Positions 7,738-16,722 of a stretch of DNA of 64,000 nucleotides are shown here, in pieces. The stretch lies in the NCBI RefSeq assembly GCF_005222675.1, contig NZ_STGE01000068.1, positions 310,001-374,000 of the forward strand. Reading direction: 5' to 3'. Source of the DNA: Mycolicibacterium sp. CR10. GTDB lineage: Bacteria; Actinomycetota; Actinomycetes; Mycobacteriales; Mycobacteriaceae. Position 1 is the first letter of the stretch. Every line of letters starts with the position of its first letter. A program made the position numbers and the translations under genes. Under the pieces are notes generated by a model. The model did not search any database. It was not told where the DNA came from and saw only the letters and a list, made by a program, of their open reading frames with translations.

Positions 7738-10173
7738 CTACCGGTCGGCGGTGTGGTCGTCGACCGGTCCCTCGTAGCTGTCGCGGAACTGTTCGTCGGG
7801 CACTGGCCACTGCTCACCTTGCCGGCCTCGCAGAATCCAGTCCCCCTCGTTGGCGACCGCGTTACCCTCCAGCGTCTCGATGACTTCCCGTTCAGTCGCC
7901 TGTCTGGCCGACACCGTGCCGGCGCGCCGATAGCGCCCAGGACCGACCTGTCGATGTGTCGACGGGAAAACTCCCGCGGCGACCGACCGTTCGTCGCCGT
8001 TGTCATCGGTGACGGCCCAATCGCCCGCTTGAGCGTTCATCACCTCTCCGGTCGGTGTCGTCCATGTCCACCCTTGCGAACGCTGCTCGGCGGTGACCTC
8101 GCCGTGACGGCGGTACTGACGCCATCCGTCGTAAGCCGGGGTCGCCTTCGGCACCGACCGGTAGCCCAGATCGCGCAGGTTGACCAGAGTGCTCACCAGG
8201 CTCCTGCGGGCGTCGCGGACGAATTCCGGGTGCCGGTCCACCAGCACGCTCCAGGGCAGCAACTTGTTGTGACGGCGGTGGCGATCGTCGCGCCGGTCGG
8301 CGTACTTCCATCTGGCGTCTTCGTAGTACTTCCGCCAATCTTCGTGTTCGGCCTCGACCATCTTCGCGACGGTCGGTTCGTCGAATCCCAGTACCCGGAG
8401 CTGCTCGAGAGGCTCCATTGCCGCGAAGGTGTCGGGCAGCGGTTCCGCATGCCCTGCCTGAGCGAGGCTGTTCCAGGTGCGGCCGGCGATCGTCTCCACC
8501 ATCGACAGCGCGTTCAGGAGTTGTCGCCTGTTGGACTGCTTGAGGAACGGGTCGAGCTCGCTCCACGGTCTCGTAGCGGGGGTATTCCGTTGCGTGCCCG
8601 AGCTGTAGTGCTCGTGAATGAGTTCAGCAGCGCGCTCCCAGACATCTTGTGGGGCATCCGCGTCAAGGTCCATGTTGATCGGAAAGCTGTACAGGTGCCC
8701 GACAATCGAGAACCCCAGAGATGTCGATGCGGCCGAGGCCGAATACACCCGCAGCTTGGGGAATCGCGACGCCAATCGGGTTCCCAGAGTCTCCATCGAC
8801 GAATCGGCGAGCACGATGGCGTGACTCGTCGGATCTTCGTTACGCAGATACTCCGTGATCGCGTCTACGGTCGGCTCTTCGTCACGCGCCCCGACGGGCA
8901 CCATCGCGCCTTCCGGAGCCATCCGGCCCTGCCTCAAGTGATGGTCGTCGACGAAGCTCTGCGCCCCCCTGGCGAAGATGGTCACGTTCACGGGCTGATG
9001 CACGTCCGGTTTCGGGTACAACTGCTGCTCGCGTCGCAACTGCGCGAACTCCGACGCCAATGCATACGTCAACGGGTGCAGGCCGCACAGCACCACCGAT
9101 GTCGGCGGGCTCAGATCGCCGGCATCCCTGTCTCGCCTCGTCATGTGACGGACCAGTTTGGCCGCGGTGATCTCGTTGCGCCCGACGGCGTCTGCCACCC
9201 AGCCGCGTTCACTGTTCGCCAAGAAGCTGCGCCGCCAGACCTCCGCCTGCCATGGATCGTCGATTCGCATGGTCAGCGGCAGCCGGACGCCGGCACCTCG
9301 GGCCTTGCCGATCTTGGCGTCAATGACCCTGAAACGCTTGAGGTTTTCCACAGGATCAGCAGAAAGCAAGTACAGTCGATTCAGCCGATTCCACAGCGTC
9401 AACGTCGACATCGATTCGGGCTCAGCCAGATTCACCGCTCGGACCTTTGCACCAAGATCGTGGACCGCGTGAGCGAGAGCGCTCTCGGCGCTGTCAGTGA
9501 GTACCACCAGCGTCCCGTTCGGATTGGTGGTGCGGGCGATTGCACGCACCATGGACACCGTTTCGTCGTCGATACCGACGACGACGGTCAGCGAGGAAGC
9601 ACGCCAGATGGCGATCCGGTCGAGTTGAGATTGAAACAGCGCCAGTGCGGCAGCGACCGCCGCGGTGAGCGTCGTCGCGATCGCAAGGAGTCGACCGATC
9701 TCCAGGGCAACCGGCATCGTCGTACACGCCGCGGAGCCGCCAGGCCCGAACGGCGCTTCCACGTTGCCTGCGAACAGGGCAAGCGTCCATGAAAGCGGGG
9801 CGAAGAACGGTGCCTGGCTACCACTGCAGCGCCAGTAGGCGCTCATTCCCAGCGCCAGTGCGGATGCTGCCATTACCGCGATGACCACCAATGGCGGGCC
9901 CGTCAGCGCCTTTTTCCCGGCGACACGCCGCAGCGCAAAGTGGAGCAGCGGGAAGGCCAGAACCACCGCGATCGTCGCATGCGACCCGGGCGCGCCGAAC
10001 CACCGAATCCCTGACGGCGCACCCTTCGACAGTGCGGGGTCCAACGCAACCGCGCAGATGTAGAGCACCGAGGCGACGTAGCAGGCGTCCAACAAGATAA
10101 GGAGTCGAGAGCTCCTGCCGCGGTCACTATGGGCGCGGCGGTTTATCGCCTGTCCACCTCTGCTGGCTAACAT
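7738..10173 (-). CDS. Membrane protein with two Rossmann (TrkA-N-like) segments and a C-terminal RyR domain
   Basis: An 811-residue protein. About five hydrophobic helices lie in residues 20-180. A Rossmann-like segment (VVVGIDDETVSMVRAIAR) follows near 195, recalling the RCK/TrkA-N domain of potassium channels, and a second nucleotide-fold segment starts near 365 (SVVLCGLHPLTYALASEF). A RyR domain (about 605-675) shows HEDWRKYY, W-x-Y and the LLPWSVL end. Two tandem beta-rich repeats at about 708-752 and 766-803 share the pattern GDW...G...V...F...Y. Bacterial RyR domains are thought to bind nucleotides and occur in predicted signalling or conflict systems. It is transcribed away from a TIR gene and probably works with it. 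The exact function is unknown. Confidence 0.75.
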   Translation of the reverse strand: MLASRGGQAINRRAHSDRGRSSRLLILLDACYVASVLYICAVALDPALSKGAPSGIRWFGAPGSHATIAVVLAFPLLHFALRRVAGKKALTGPPLVVIAVMAASALALGMSAYWRCSGSQAPFFAPLSWTLALFAGNVEAPFGPGGSAACTTMPVALEIGRLLAIATTLTAAVAAALALFQSQLDRIAIWRASSLTVVVGIDDETVSMVRAIARTTNPNGTLVVLTDSAESALAHAVHDLGAKVRAVNLAEPESMSTLTLWNRLNRLYLLSADPVENLKRFRVIDAKIGKARGAGVRLPLTMRIDDPWQAEVWRRSFLANSERGWVADAVGRNEITAAKLVRHMTRRDRDAGDLSPPTSVVLCGLHPLTYALASEFAQLRREQQLYPKPDVHQPVNVTIFARGAQSFVDDHHLRQGRMAPEGAMVPVGARDEEPTVDAITEYLRNEDPTSHAIVLADSSMETLGTRLASRFPKLRVYSASAASTSLGFSIVGHLYSFPINMDLDADAPQDVWERAAELIHEHYSSGTQRNTPATRPWSELDPFLKQSNRRQLLNALSMVETIAGRTWNSLAQAGHAEPLPDTFAAMEPLEQLRVLGFDEPTVAKMVEAEHEDWRKYYEDARWKYADRRDDRHRRHNKLLPWSVLVDRHPEFVRDARRSLVSTLVNLRDLGYRSVPKATPAYDGWRQYRRHGEVTAEQRSQGWTWTTPTGEVMNAQAGDWAVTDDNGDERSVAAGVFPSTHRQVGPGRYRRAGTVSARQATEREVIETLEGNAVANEGDWILRGRQGEQWPVPDEQFRDSYEGPVDDHTADR

Positions 10174-10218
10174 GCGAGCCTCCGAACGTCACATCGCCTA
10201 CCGCGGAGTCTGGGCTAC

Positions 10219-10237
10219 TGGCGTTAACTTAACGCCA
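10219..10237. promoter_or_regulatory. Perfect 19-bp palindrome between the divergent RyR and TIR genes
   Basis: TGGCGTTAA (10219-10227) and TTAACGCCA (10229-10237) are perfect complements around a single C. It sits 46 bp upstream of the RyR-protein start and about 200 bp upstream of the TIR gene, so one DNA-binding protein could control both. The binding protein is not encoded nearby. The rest of the 263-bp region shows no other clear element. Confidence 0.55.
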
Positions 10238-10436
10238 TGTCGGGTCGATCACGATACTGTCCGGCCCCAATCGTGACGCCCCCATCGGCTTCAACCGCGG
10301 GCAGCCAGCAGTACCGAAGCTGCGAGGCGTCAGGTGCGGGTTTCAGGCGGTCGGCCGCAATTATTGCTAGCGTCTGGTCTGCGCGGGTGTGTGTGGGGCG
10401 GTATCGCTGGCCGTCCGTCTTGGAGAAGGATTGACC

Positions 10437-11954
10437 ATGGCTGTTTTCATTAGCTATTCGAGCAGGGACAGGGCGCTGGTCGAAGGGTTGTTGACTGCGT
10501 TGCGCCGCGCCCGCCAACCCGCGTGGCTCGACGAGGAACTCACCGGCGGGGAAGCCTGGTGGCGCACGATCCTCGAGCAGATCCGCGATTGCGAGGTCTT
10601 CATCCTCGCGCTGTCGAAGAACATGTTGGAGTCCAAAGCCTGTCAGGCCGAGCTGCGCTACGCCCAGGCGTTGGACAAAGCGATCCTCCCCGTGCAGATC
10701 GGACCACTGGACAACATGCGGATCAACCCACTGGCCCACATGCAGGTCATCGACTACCGCAACCCGAGCATCGAAAGCGGCATCGAACTGGTGTCGACCG
10801 TGCAGACACGGCGCAGCGTAGCAAAGCCGCTACCTGACCCCCTGCCCGAAGAGCCACCCATACCGTTCGCGTATCTGATGCGGCTGGCGTCCACCATCTC
10901 GGCCCCCTCACTGACCGCGCAACAGCAGTCCACATTGGTCGCCGAGCTCAAAGCCGGCCTGGAAGAGGACGGCGACGACGCAAGCGCCCGCGGTGACATC
11001 ACCCAACTGCTGTGCATGCTGCGCGACCGCAACGACGTCACCTGGCGCACCCGCACCGAAGTCGAAGCAGTCCTCGCCTCCCTGCAATCTCCACCACCCC
11101 CACCAACCCCCGAACCGCCACCACCCCCGCCGGTCAGCGCGCCCCCGCCACCGCTCTACCGATCACCACCAAGCGGCCCACCACCGGGATATAACCAACA
11201 CTGGAACCAACCACCCACGGGGTCAACAGGATTCAGCCCCAGCACCACTGGACCCGTCACCACCGCCAAGCCCCCGACGTCCCGCGCCAAATGGCTCATC
11301 GGCGGCGGCGCAACCGCAGCCGCGCTCATCGCCGTCATCATCGTCGCCATCATCCTCAACCAACCCAAACCCACTCCACCACCGCCCCTGGTGGACAGCG
11401 CCGCGTTGGACTCGATTCTGCTTGCCGCAGAAGAGATCAACGCCACAGTTGGGCGGTCGGATCTGGTCGCCACCGAGGTCCTGACGGACATGGACGACAC
11501 GTCGCTGACGATTTCCGACCCGGACTGCACAGGCGTGATGGGTACTGCCCTCGGTGCGGTGTATGCAGGCAGCGGCCAGACGGCGGTCCGGGACCAGGGC
11601 TTCACACACGAGAATCCCAATTACTTCATTGCGCAGACCGCCGTCTTGTTTCCGTCCGCGGAGCAGTCAAAGACGTTCGTGAACGCATTGGCGGACAAGT
11701 GGGATCGTTGCATCGGCAAGACCGTTTCCTTCGCCAGCCCCACCGGCGACGAACGCTGGACCGTCGACGAGGTTGACCGAAGCGATTCCCAGGTGGTGCA
11801 AAGAGCAACGGCTGAAGCCGCCGCAGGATACGCCTGTCAGCATGTCCTTCGGGTGGTGTCGAATGTGGTTCTCGAGGCGGCCGCGTGCCATGACGACGTC
11901 TATGACGAGGCCGAACAGATCGTCGAGAAACTGGCCGCGAACGTACCGAAGTGA
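10437..11954 (+). CDS. TIR-domain transmembrane protein with PknH-like extracytoplasmic sensor
   Basis: A 505-residue membrane protein of striking design. Residues 1-110 are a TIR domain (starts AVFISYSSRD); Glu72 in CQAELRYA occupies the position of the NADase catalytic glutamate. A helical linker (145-217) is followed by a long proline-rich tract (218-260), a single transmembrane helix (about 286-307) and an outside domain (318-505). The outside domain resembles the PknH/LpqN-like sensor of mycobacterial kinases (start LLAAEEINATVG; four cysteines in DPDC, WDRC, YACQ and AACH, enough for two disulfides). A ribosome site GGAGAAGGA supports ATG 10437. The layout implies signalling from the cell envelope to a TIR output, perhaps NAD cleavage or nucleotide messenger production. 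Confidence 0.85.
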   Translation: MAVFISYSSRDRALVEGLLTALRRARQPAWLDEELTGGEAWWRTILEQIRDCEVFILALSKNMLESKACQAELRYAQALDKAILPVQIGPLDNMRINPLAHMQVIDYRNPSIESGIELVSTVQTRRSVAKPLPDPLPEEPPIPFAYLMRLASTISAPSLTAQQQSTLVAELKAGLEEDGDDASARGDITQLLCMLRDRNDVTWRTRTEVEAVLASLQSPPPPPTPEPPPPPPVSAPPPPLYRSPPSGPPPGYNQHWNQPPTGSTGFSPSTTGPVTTAKPPTSRAKWLIGGGATAAALIAVIIVAIILNQPKPTPPPPLVDSAALDSILLAAEEINATVGRSDLVATEVLTDMDDTSLTISDPDCTGVMGTALGAVYAGSGQTAVRDQGFTHENPNYFIAQTAVLFPSAEQSKTFVNALADKWDRCIGKTVSFASPTGDERWTVDEVDRSDSQVVQRATAEAAAGYACQHVLRVVSNVVLEAAACHDDVYDEAEQIVEKLAANVPK

Positions 11955-11972
11955 CGCCGGCCTGTCTCGCGA

Positions 11973-12488
11973 TCAGCCCGACGTCGAGGTCTCCTCCTTC
12001 ACCGCAAGCACGCCGCCATCCTCTCTGCCACTCCGCCCGCGCAGGATGACCGCGGCCACAGCGAGAACGAGCACCACGGCGCCGAGCACGCCGATTTCGA
12101 CGACAGCACGCGCAAAGTTCGGCCCCTTGTCGAGCAGCTTGGCCGCTTCGACGGACAGGACGACGATCTCTTTGATGCCGGCGAGCATCCCGACAATCAG
12201 GAAAGGTTCGACGGCGATCTCGTGCGAGCGCAGCGAGGTGCGCACCGCGTACAGCAGTTCGACGAAGATGAAGATGAGCAGCAGACCGTCGAGGATCTCC
12301 AGCATCACGGTGTTGGCCGGGATGCTGCGCAGCCGCAGCATGGTGTTGAACTGGCTGACCAGTAGCGCCCCGGAACCGATCACCAGCATGACGGCGATCG
12401 CCCAGTAGATGGCGTCCTCGACCAGGCTCAGCACCCGGTCGGCGAGGCGCTGACGCTCCTCTTCCTCCTCGGGCTCAGACTCCGCCAT
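11973..12488 (-). CDS. PsiE-like (phosphate-starvation-inducible) membrane protein
   Basis: A 171-residue protein with a very acidic N-terminus (EPEEEEE) and four predicted membrane helices (about 26-48, 64-84, 96-118, 131-152). The central segment FLIVGMLAGIKEIVVLSVEAAKLL resembles the PsiE superfamily. The biochemical role of PsiE proteins is unknown. It starts 7 bp after the TspO gene and is probably co-transcribed with it; its stop faces the end of the TIR gene 18 bp away. The family assignment is moderately sure. Confidence 0.7.
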   Translation of the reverse strand: MAESEPEEEEERQRLADRVLSLVEDAIYWAIAVMLVIGSGALLVSQFNTMLRLRSIPANTVMLEILDGLLLIFIFVELLYAVRTSLRSHEIAVEPFLIVGMLAGIKEIVVLSVEAAKLLDKGPNFARAVVEIGVLGAVVLVLAVAAVILRGRSGREDGGVLAVKEETSTSG

Positions 12489-12495
12489 CAGCGCT

Positions 12496-12981
12496 TCAAC
12501 GATTCAACTGCCAGATGCGCGTCGACAGGGTCGTCGCGAACGCGCACCACAGCGGATAGGCGGCCAGGGCGGCGCCCGCGGGAGCGTTCACCGCCGAGGC
12601 CCGGCGTGCCAGGTCGGCGCTGCTGGCGGTCAGCGCGGCCGCCGTCACCGCCGCAGCCCCCAAACGCCGCCGGTTGAAGAAGATCCAACTCCAGCCGGCG
12701 TTGAGCGCCAGGTTGGCGGCCAGTGCCACGGAGTACGCGCGCGCCTGATCGGTCTCGCCGCGGTCATTCAACGTGTCGATCGTCGACGCCGATACCACGG
12801 CGATGTCGGTGTAGAGGATGTTCCACGCGATCGGGAACGCCAGCCGGGGCGGTTGGAATCCGGGCTTCTTCAGACGCCGGTACCAGGCCGACTCGACGGC
12901 GGGCTTGGTGGCCAGCCCGCCGGCTGCGGCCGCGGCGAAAGCACCTCCGGCGGTCTTGGCGAGGGTCATCGCACGCATCAT
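12496..12981 (-). CDS. TspO/MBR-family membrane protein
   Basis: A 161-residue protein with five hydrophobic helices. The TspO hallmarks are visible: YRRLKKPGFQPPRLAFPIAWNILY near residues 34-57 and the conserved LALNAGWSWIFF stretch at about 110. TspO proteins bind tetrapyrroles and cholesterol and act in stress-related porphyrin handling. Two adjacent ATG codons (12981, 12978) are possible starts. The N-terminus is longer and Ala/Gly-rich compared with short TspO proteins. It is followed closely by the PsiE-like gene. Confidence 0.82.
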   Translation of the reverse strand: MMRAMTLAKTAGGAFAAAAAGGLATKPAVESAWYRRLKKPGFQPPRLAFPIAWNILYTDIAVVSASTIDTLNDRGETDQARAYSVALAANLALNAGWSWIFFNRRRLGAAAVTAAALTASSADLARRASAVNAPAGAALAAYPLWCAFATTLSTRIWQLNR

Positions 12982-13111
12982 GGTCCTTTCGGGGGTCCTG
13001 CTGGGTTGCCTGGCATGAGCGTCAATACCCAGAAGTTCAGCACCCTACTCGGCGCGCGTCGAGAACATTCGAAACTCGACCCGGCTGTCGCGGTTGGCCA
13101 CAATCAACAGG

Positions 13112-14293
13112 GTGACCGAAACGGACTTCGCAAACCACACCCCCGACGGCCGACCCAGGGTGCGGGGCCTCGGTGTCGAACTGGGCGGCACGCCGGGACC
13201 GCTCAACGCCCTCACCGATGTCAGCGGCGTGGAGGTCGGGGTGACGACCTTGATCGAGGGCGACGGCCCGATGGTCGTCGGGCACGGCCCGGTGCGCACC
13301 GGGGTGACGGCGATCCTGCCGCGCGGGCGGGCAGGCGTCGGTGAGCCCTGCGCCGCGGGCTGGTTCTCGCTCAACGGCAACGGCGAGATGACCGGCACTA
13401 CGTGGATCGACGAGGTGGGCTCGTTCAATCTTCCTGTCGTGCTGTCGAATACCCACGCTGTCGGGACTTGTCACACCGGCGTCGTGCGCTGGACTAACCG
13501 CGTCGCTCCCCGGCTGGGCCGGCAGTGGCTGCTGCCGGTGTGCACCGAGACGTGGGACGGCTACCTCAACGACATCAACGGCGAACACGTGCGTCCCGAG
13601 CACGTCGAGGCAGCCCTCGATGCGGCAACCGGCGGTCCGGTGGCCGAAGGATCCGTCGGTGGCGGCACCGGGATGAACTGTTATGACTTCAAGGGCGGTA
13701 ACGGAACCGCGTCGCGGCTGGTGCCCTACGGCTCACGAACGTTCACCGTCGCTGCGTTCGTGCAGGCGAACTTCGGCGCCCGCGCGGAACTGACCGTCGC
13801 CGGGCGTCCCGTCGGAGCGCAGATGCTCGACGACAACCCCCTCGACGGCGACTGGTTCGCGCGTGACCTCGCGTTCGGACCTCCGGGGGCGGGATCGGTC
13901 ATCGCGATCGTGGCGACGGACGCTCCCCTGCTCCCCGGCCAGTGCAAGGCGCTGGCACGGCGGGTTCCCTTGGGGCTGGCCCGGACCGGAACCACGGGCA
14001 GTCACTTCTCCGGCGACATCTTCCTCGCGTTCTCCACCGCGGACGTCCCCGGACTGGCCAGTGAGTTCCCGCTCGGACCGGTGACAGAGGACGAGCTCGG
14101 CACCCTGAGCTTCGTGCCGTGGGGCCGGATGGACGCCCTGTACACCGCCGTCGTGCAGAGCGTCGAGGAAGCGGTGCTCAACGCTCTGGTCGTCAACATC
14201 GACATGATCGGCCGCGACGGGCACCGCTCCCCCCGGCTGCCACTCGACCGACTCTCGGAGCTGTTGCGCACCAACGGATCTGCCGGCTCCTAA
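13112..14293 (+). CDS. P1-family (DmpA-type) peptidase
   Basis: About 393 residues. N-terminal nucleophile hydrolases of this family (D-aminopeptidase DmpA, BapA) self-cleave before a serine. The expected motif is TGSHFSGDIFLAFS near residue 297, and the family features GGGTGMNCYDFKGGNGTASR and LNALTDVSGVEVGVTT are present. The start is uncertain: GTG 13112 gives a normal N-terminus, TTG 13094 adds six residues and neither has a clear ribosome site, so a leaderless message is possible. The last four bases overlap the end of the convergent SDR gene. Confidence 0.85.
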   Translation: MTETDFANHTPDGRPRVRGLGVELGGTPGPLNALTDVSGVEVGVTTLIEGDGPMVVGHGPVRTGVTAILPRGRAGVGEPCAAGWFSLNGNGEMTGTTWIDEVGSFNLPVVLSNTHAVGTCHTGVVRWTNRVAPRLGRQWLLPVCTETWDGYLNDINGEHVRPEHVEAALDAATGGPVAEGSVGGGTGMNCYDFKGGNGTASRLVPYGSRTFTVAAFVQANFGARAELTVAGRPVGAQMLDDNPLDGDWFARDLAFGPPGAGSVIAIVATDAPLLPGQCKALARRVPLGLARTGTTGSHFSGDIFLAFSTADVPGLASEFPLGPVTEDELGTLSFVPWGRMDALYTAVVQSVEEAVLNALVVNIDMIGRDGHRSPRLPLDRLSELLRTNGSAGS

Positions 14294-15084
14294 GCCGAAC
14301 TGAGGTGTGCGCCGCGCATGCCGGCGATCACCCGGCCGAGAATTAGGCTGCGAATGCGACGCGGCAACGGGGTCAACGCGGCGGTGAGGAACTTGCCGCG
14401 GGCGCCCGGGATCACCGTGCGCCTCCTGCCGAGCGCGTCCAGGGTCGCAGCGGCGACGACATCGGGCGAGGTGGCAGACGTCATCGTCAGGCCCGCCCTG
14501 GCTCCGAACCCGGAGTCGACTGGGCCCGGCGCGACGGCGAGAACGTCGACACCGCACGGTGCCAGTTCATCGTGCAGACCTTCGGCCAGGCTCTGCACGT
14601 ACGCCTTCGACGCGGCGTAGTTGGCCTGCCCGGGAACGCCCTGCCATCCGACGATGGACCCGAACAGCACGATTCCGCCTCTGCCGCGGGCCGCGAGCCT
14701 GCCTGCGAAGGCGTGCGCCAGCTGCGTGACCGCAGTGATGTTCACCGCAACCAGCTGCAGTTCTTCGGCCAGTTGCGTTTTCAGAAAGGTTCCGGTGGTA
14801 CCGAATCCGGCGGCGAGGATGACCAGCCCGATGTCGATTCGGCCCGTCAGGCGCGCGACATCGCCGGCGGCGCCGGGGACTGCGAGATCGGCAGGCAGCA
14901 CCATCGTCTCGACCCCGTAGGAGGCGGTCAGTTCGGCGGCCAGGGTATGCAGCGCTTCCCCTCTCCGGGCGACGAGAACCACGTTGATTCCCTCACCGGC
15001 GATGCGAGTGGCCAGAGCCTTGCCGATGCCGTCACTGGCACCGGTGACGAGTGCCCACGGGCCGTACCGATCTGGGTTTCTCAT
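14290..15084 (-). CDS. SDR-family NAD(P)-dependent oxidoreductase
   Basis: A 264-residue short-chain dehydrogenase with TGASDGIG at the N-terminus, the active-site serine in FGSIVG and YAASK as the catalytic Tyr/Lys pair, then APGPVDSGF. The ATG at 15084 overlaps the stop of the MFS gene (ATGA), which fixes the start and shows operon coupling to the efflux pump and its TetR regulator. The substrate is unknown; a detoxifying reductase working with the pump is a reasonable guess. Confidence 0.88.
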   Translation of the reverse strand: MRNPDRYGPWALVTGASDGIGKALATRIAGEGINVVLVARRGEALHTLAAELTASYGVETMVLPADLAVPGAAGDVARLTGRIDIGLVILAAGFGTTGTFLKTQLAEELQLVAVNITAVTQLAHAFAGRLAARGRGGIVLFGSIVGWQGVPGQANYAASKAYVQSLAEGLHDELAPCGVDVLAVAPGPVDSGFGARAGLTMTSATSPDVVAAATLDALGRRRTVIPGARGKFLTAALTPLPRRIRSLILGRVIAGMRGAHLSSA

Positions 15085-16640
15085 GCCGGGCCGGTCTTCG
15101 CCGGATGGGCGGGCAGGAACGCGAGCACGAACAGTGCCCCGATCAGGCACACGGCGGCCGCGGTCAGGCAGCCCGCGTGCAGGCCGGACATGAAGGCGTC
15201 GCTGACCGAGTCCCGAACCGCTCCGGCGATCGATGCCGGTGACTGGGCCGCAACCTGCAGGCCCTGGGCCAGACCCTCACGTGCCGTCGTCTGGGCGGCC
15301 TCCGGTGTTGCCGCCAGGATCTGGCTGTCGCTGAGGTTGCGGATATACAGCGTGGAGAAGATGCTGCCGACCACGGCCACGCCGAGGGTGCCACCGATCT
15401 GGCGGGTCGCGTCATTGACCGCCGAGCCTGCGCCAGCCTGCTCGGGCCGCACGACGCCCATGATCGAATCGGTGGCGGGCGCTGTCGTCAGACCGAGACC
15501 GCCCCCGAGAAGCACCATCTGCGCGGCGACCTGCAGGTAGGGAACGTCGACGTCGATCACGGCAACCCACGCGAACGCCACGGTGAGCATCAGCAGGCCG
15601 GTGAACACCACCGCTTTGGTGCCCAGCCTGGTCACCGCGAGCTTGGTGCCGACCACCGAACCAACCGCGATCGACAACGCAACAGGGAGGATTCGGACAC
15701 CGGTTTCCAGCGGTCCGAAGCCCTGCAGTAGCTGGAAGAACTGCGTGATCAGGAAGATGAAGCCGAACAGCGCGAAGAAGGCGACCGTGACCGCGCCACT
15801 GGCCGCACTGAACCTCAGGTTAGTGAACAGGCTGACGTCGATCAGCGGATCGCTCAGGCGTCGCTCCCACCACACGAACGCCACCGCGGCCGCCAGCGCC
15901 ACGCCGAAGCCCAGCAGCGTCGGCGTCGCCGTCCACCCGTGTTCAGGCGCCTCGATGATGGTGTAGACCAACGCACCCAGCATCACGACCGACAGGATCA
16001 AGCCGCCGCGGTCGAGTCGCGCCCCGGCTTGCGCAGTCGATGCCGGGACGAAGAGCAGGGCTCCCAGCACCGCCGCCAGCGCTATCGGGACCAGGGCCAG
16101 GAACAGGCTGCCCCACCAGAACGTCTCGAGCAGCGCCCCGCCGAGGATCGGGCCGATCGCGACCCCGAGACCGGTGACCGCGCCCCACACACCGATCGCC
16201 GCGGCGCGCTGCTTGGGCTCACGGAAGGTGTCGGTGATGATGGCCAGGGTGGTCGGGTAGATCAGCGCCGCGGCAATGCCCATCACCAGCCGCATGACGA
16301 TCAACATTTCGGTGGTGGTGACCAGCGCCGCGCCGACACTGCTGGCCGCGAACAAGATGAGGCCCGCCACCAAAGTGCCACGCCGACCGAACTTGTCGCC
16401 GATGGTTCCGCCTGCCAGCACCAGTGAGGCGAACGCCAAATTATAGGCGTCGACAATCCACTGAAGCCCGCGCGTTGAGGCACCCAACTCCGAATTCAGC
16501 GTCGGCAGAGCCACATTGACGATCGTGGTCTCGACGTTGATGGCCAGCGCCGCGATGAGCACGACGGTGAGAACCAGGGCTGGCCGCATTCTCGGCGGGA
16601 CTGGATGTGGACCTACGTGCGAGCGGATTTCGGTAGTCAT
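15081..16640 (-). CDS. MFS drug-efflux transporter, 14-TM (DHA2/EmrB-QacA type)
   Basis: A 519-residue permease with about 14 hydrophobic helices. DHA2 motifs include LAINVETTIVNVALPTL (motif D1-like) at the start, GDKFGRRGTL (motif A) near residue 85 and the motif-C region GAVTGLGVAIGPILGG near 155. It should exchange protons for hydrophobic drugs or dyes. Between it and the upstream TetR gene are two inverted 21-bp copies of a probable operator, so expression is almost certainly controlled by that regulator and induced by a substrate. Confidence 0.9.
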   Translation of the reverse strand: MTTEIRSHVGPHPVPPRMRPALVLTVVLIAALAINVETTIVNVALPTLNSELGASTRGLQWIVDAYNLAFASLVLAGGTIGDKFGRRGTLVAGLILFAASSVGAALVTTTEMLIVMRLVMGIAAALIYPTTLAIITDTFREPKQRAAAIGVWGAVTGLGVAIGPILGGALLETFWWGSLFLALVPIALAAVLGALLFVPASTAQAGARLDRGGLILSVVMLGALVYTIIEAPEHGWTATPTLLGFGVALAAAVAFVWWERRLSDPLIDVSLFTNLRFSAASGAVTVAFFALFGFIFLITQFFQLLQGFGPLETGVRILPVALSIAVGSVVGTKLAVTRLGTKAVVFTGLLMLTVAFAWVAVIDVDVPYLQVAAQMVLLGGGLGLTTAPATDSIMGVVRPEQAGAGSAVNDATRQIGGTLGVAVVGSIFSTLYIRNLSDSQILAATPEAAQTTAREGLAQGLQVAAQSPASIAGAVRDSVSDAFMSGLHAGCLTAAAVCLIGALFVLAFLPAHPAKTGPA

Positions 16641-16655
16641 GGACTGTGCCGCCTT

Positions 16656-16710
16656 ATGTTGACAACGCTAACATGGGGAGCATGGCAGACCATGTTAGTG
16701 CTGCCAACAT
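16656..16710. promoter_or_regulatory. Inverted pair of 21-bp probable TetR operators
   Basis: Segments 16656-16676 and 16690-16710 are inverted copies matching at 18 of 21 positions and separated by 13 bp. Both carry ATGTTG and CTAACATGG. They lie between the TetR gene end and the MFS start, giving the MFS-SDR pair its own regulated promoter. A related shorter site lies upstream of the TetR gene itself. Confidence 0.7.
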
Positions 16711-16722
16711 TTAGGCGAGTCG

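Noticed and set aside
7753..9792. A 2-kb open reading frame on the plus strand, opposite the RyR-domain gene
   Set aside because: It is the shadow of the real gene's codon bias in high-G+C DNA: no ribosome site, no recognisable domain and a composition rich in Arg/His/Gln. The same holds for similar long antisense frames, for example at 3815-4909, 18264-19208, 27137-28573 and 53914-55512.
7738..11954. Thoeris defence system
   Set aside because: A TIR protein is present, but there is no ThsA-type SIR2/SLOG or macro-domain partner. The partner is a RyR membrane protein, so the pair does not match Thoeris as described.
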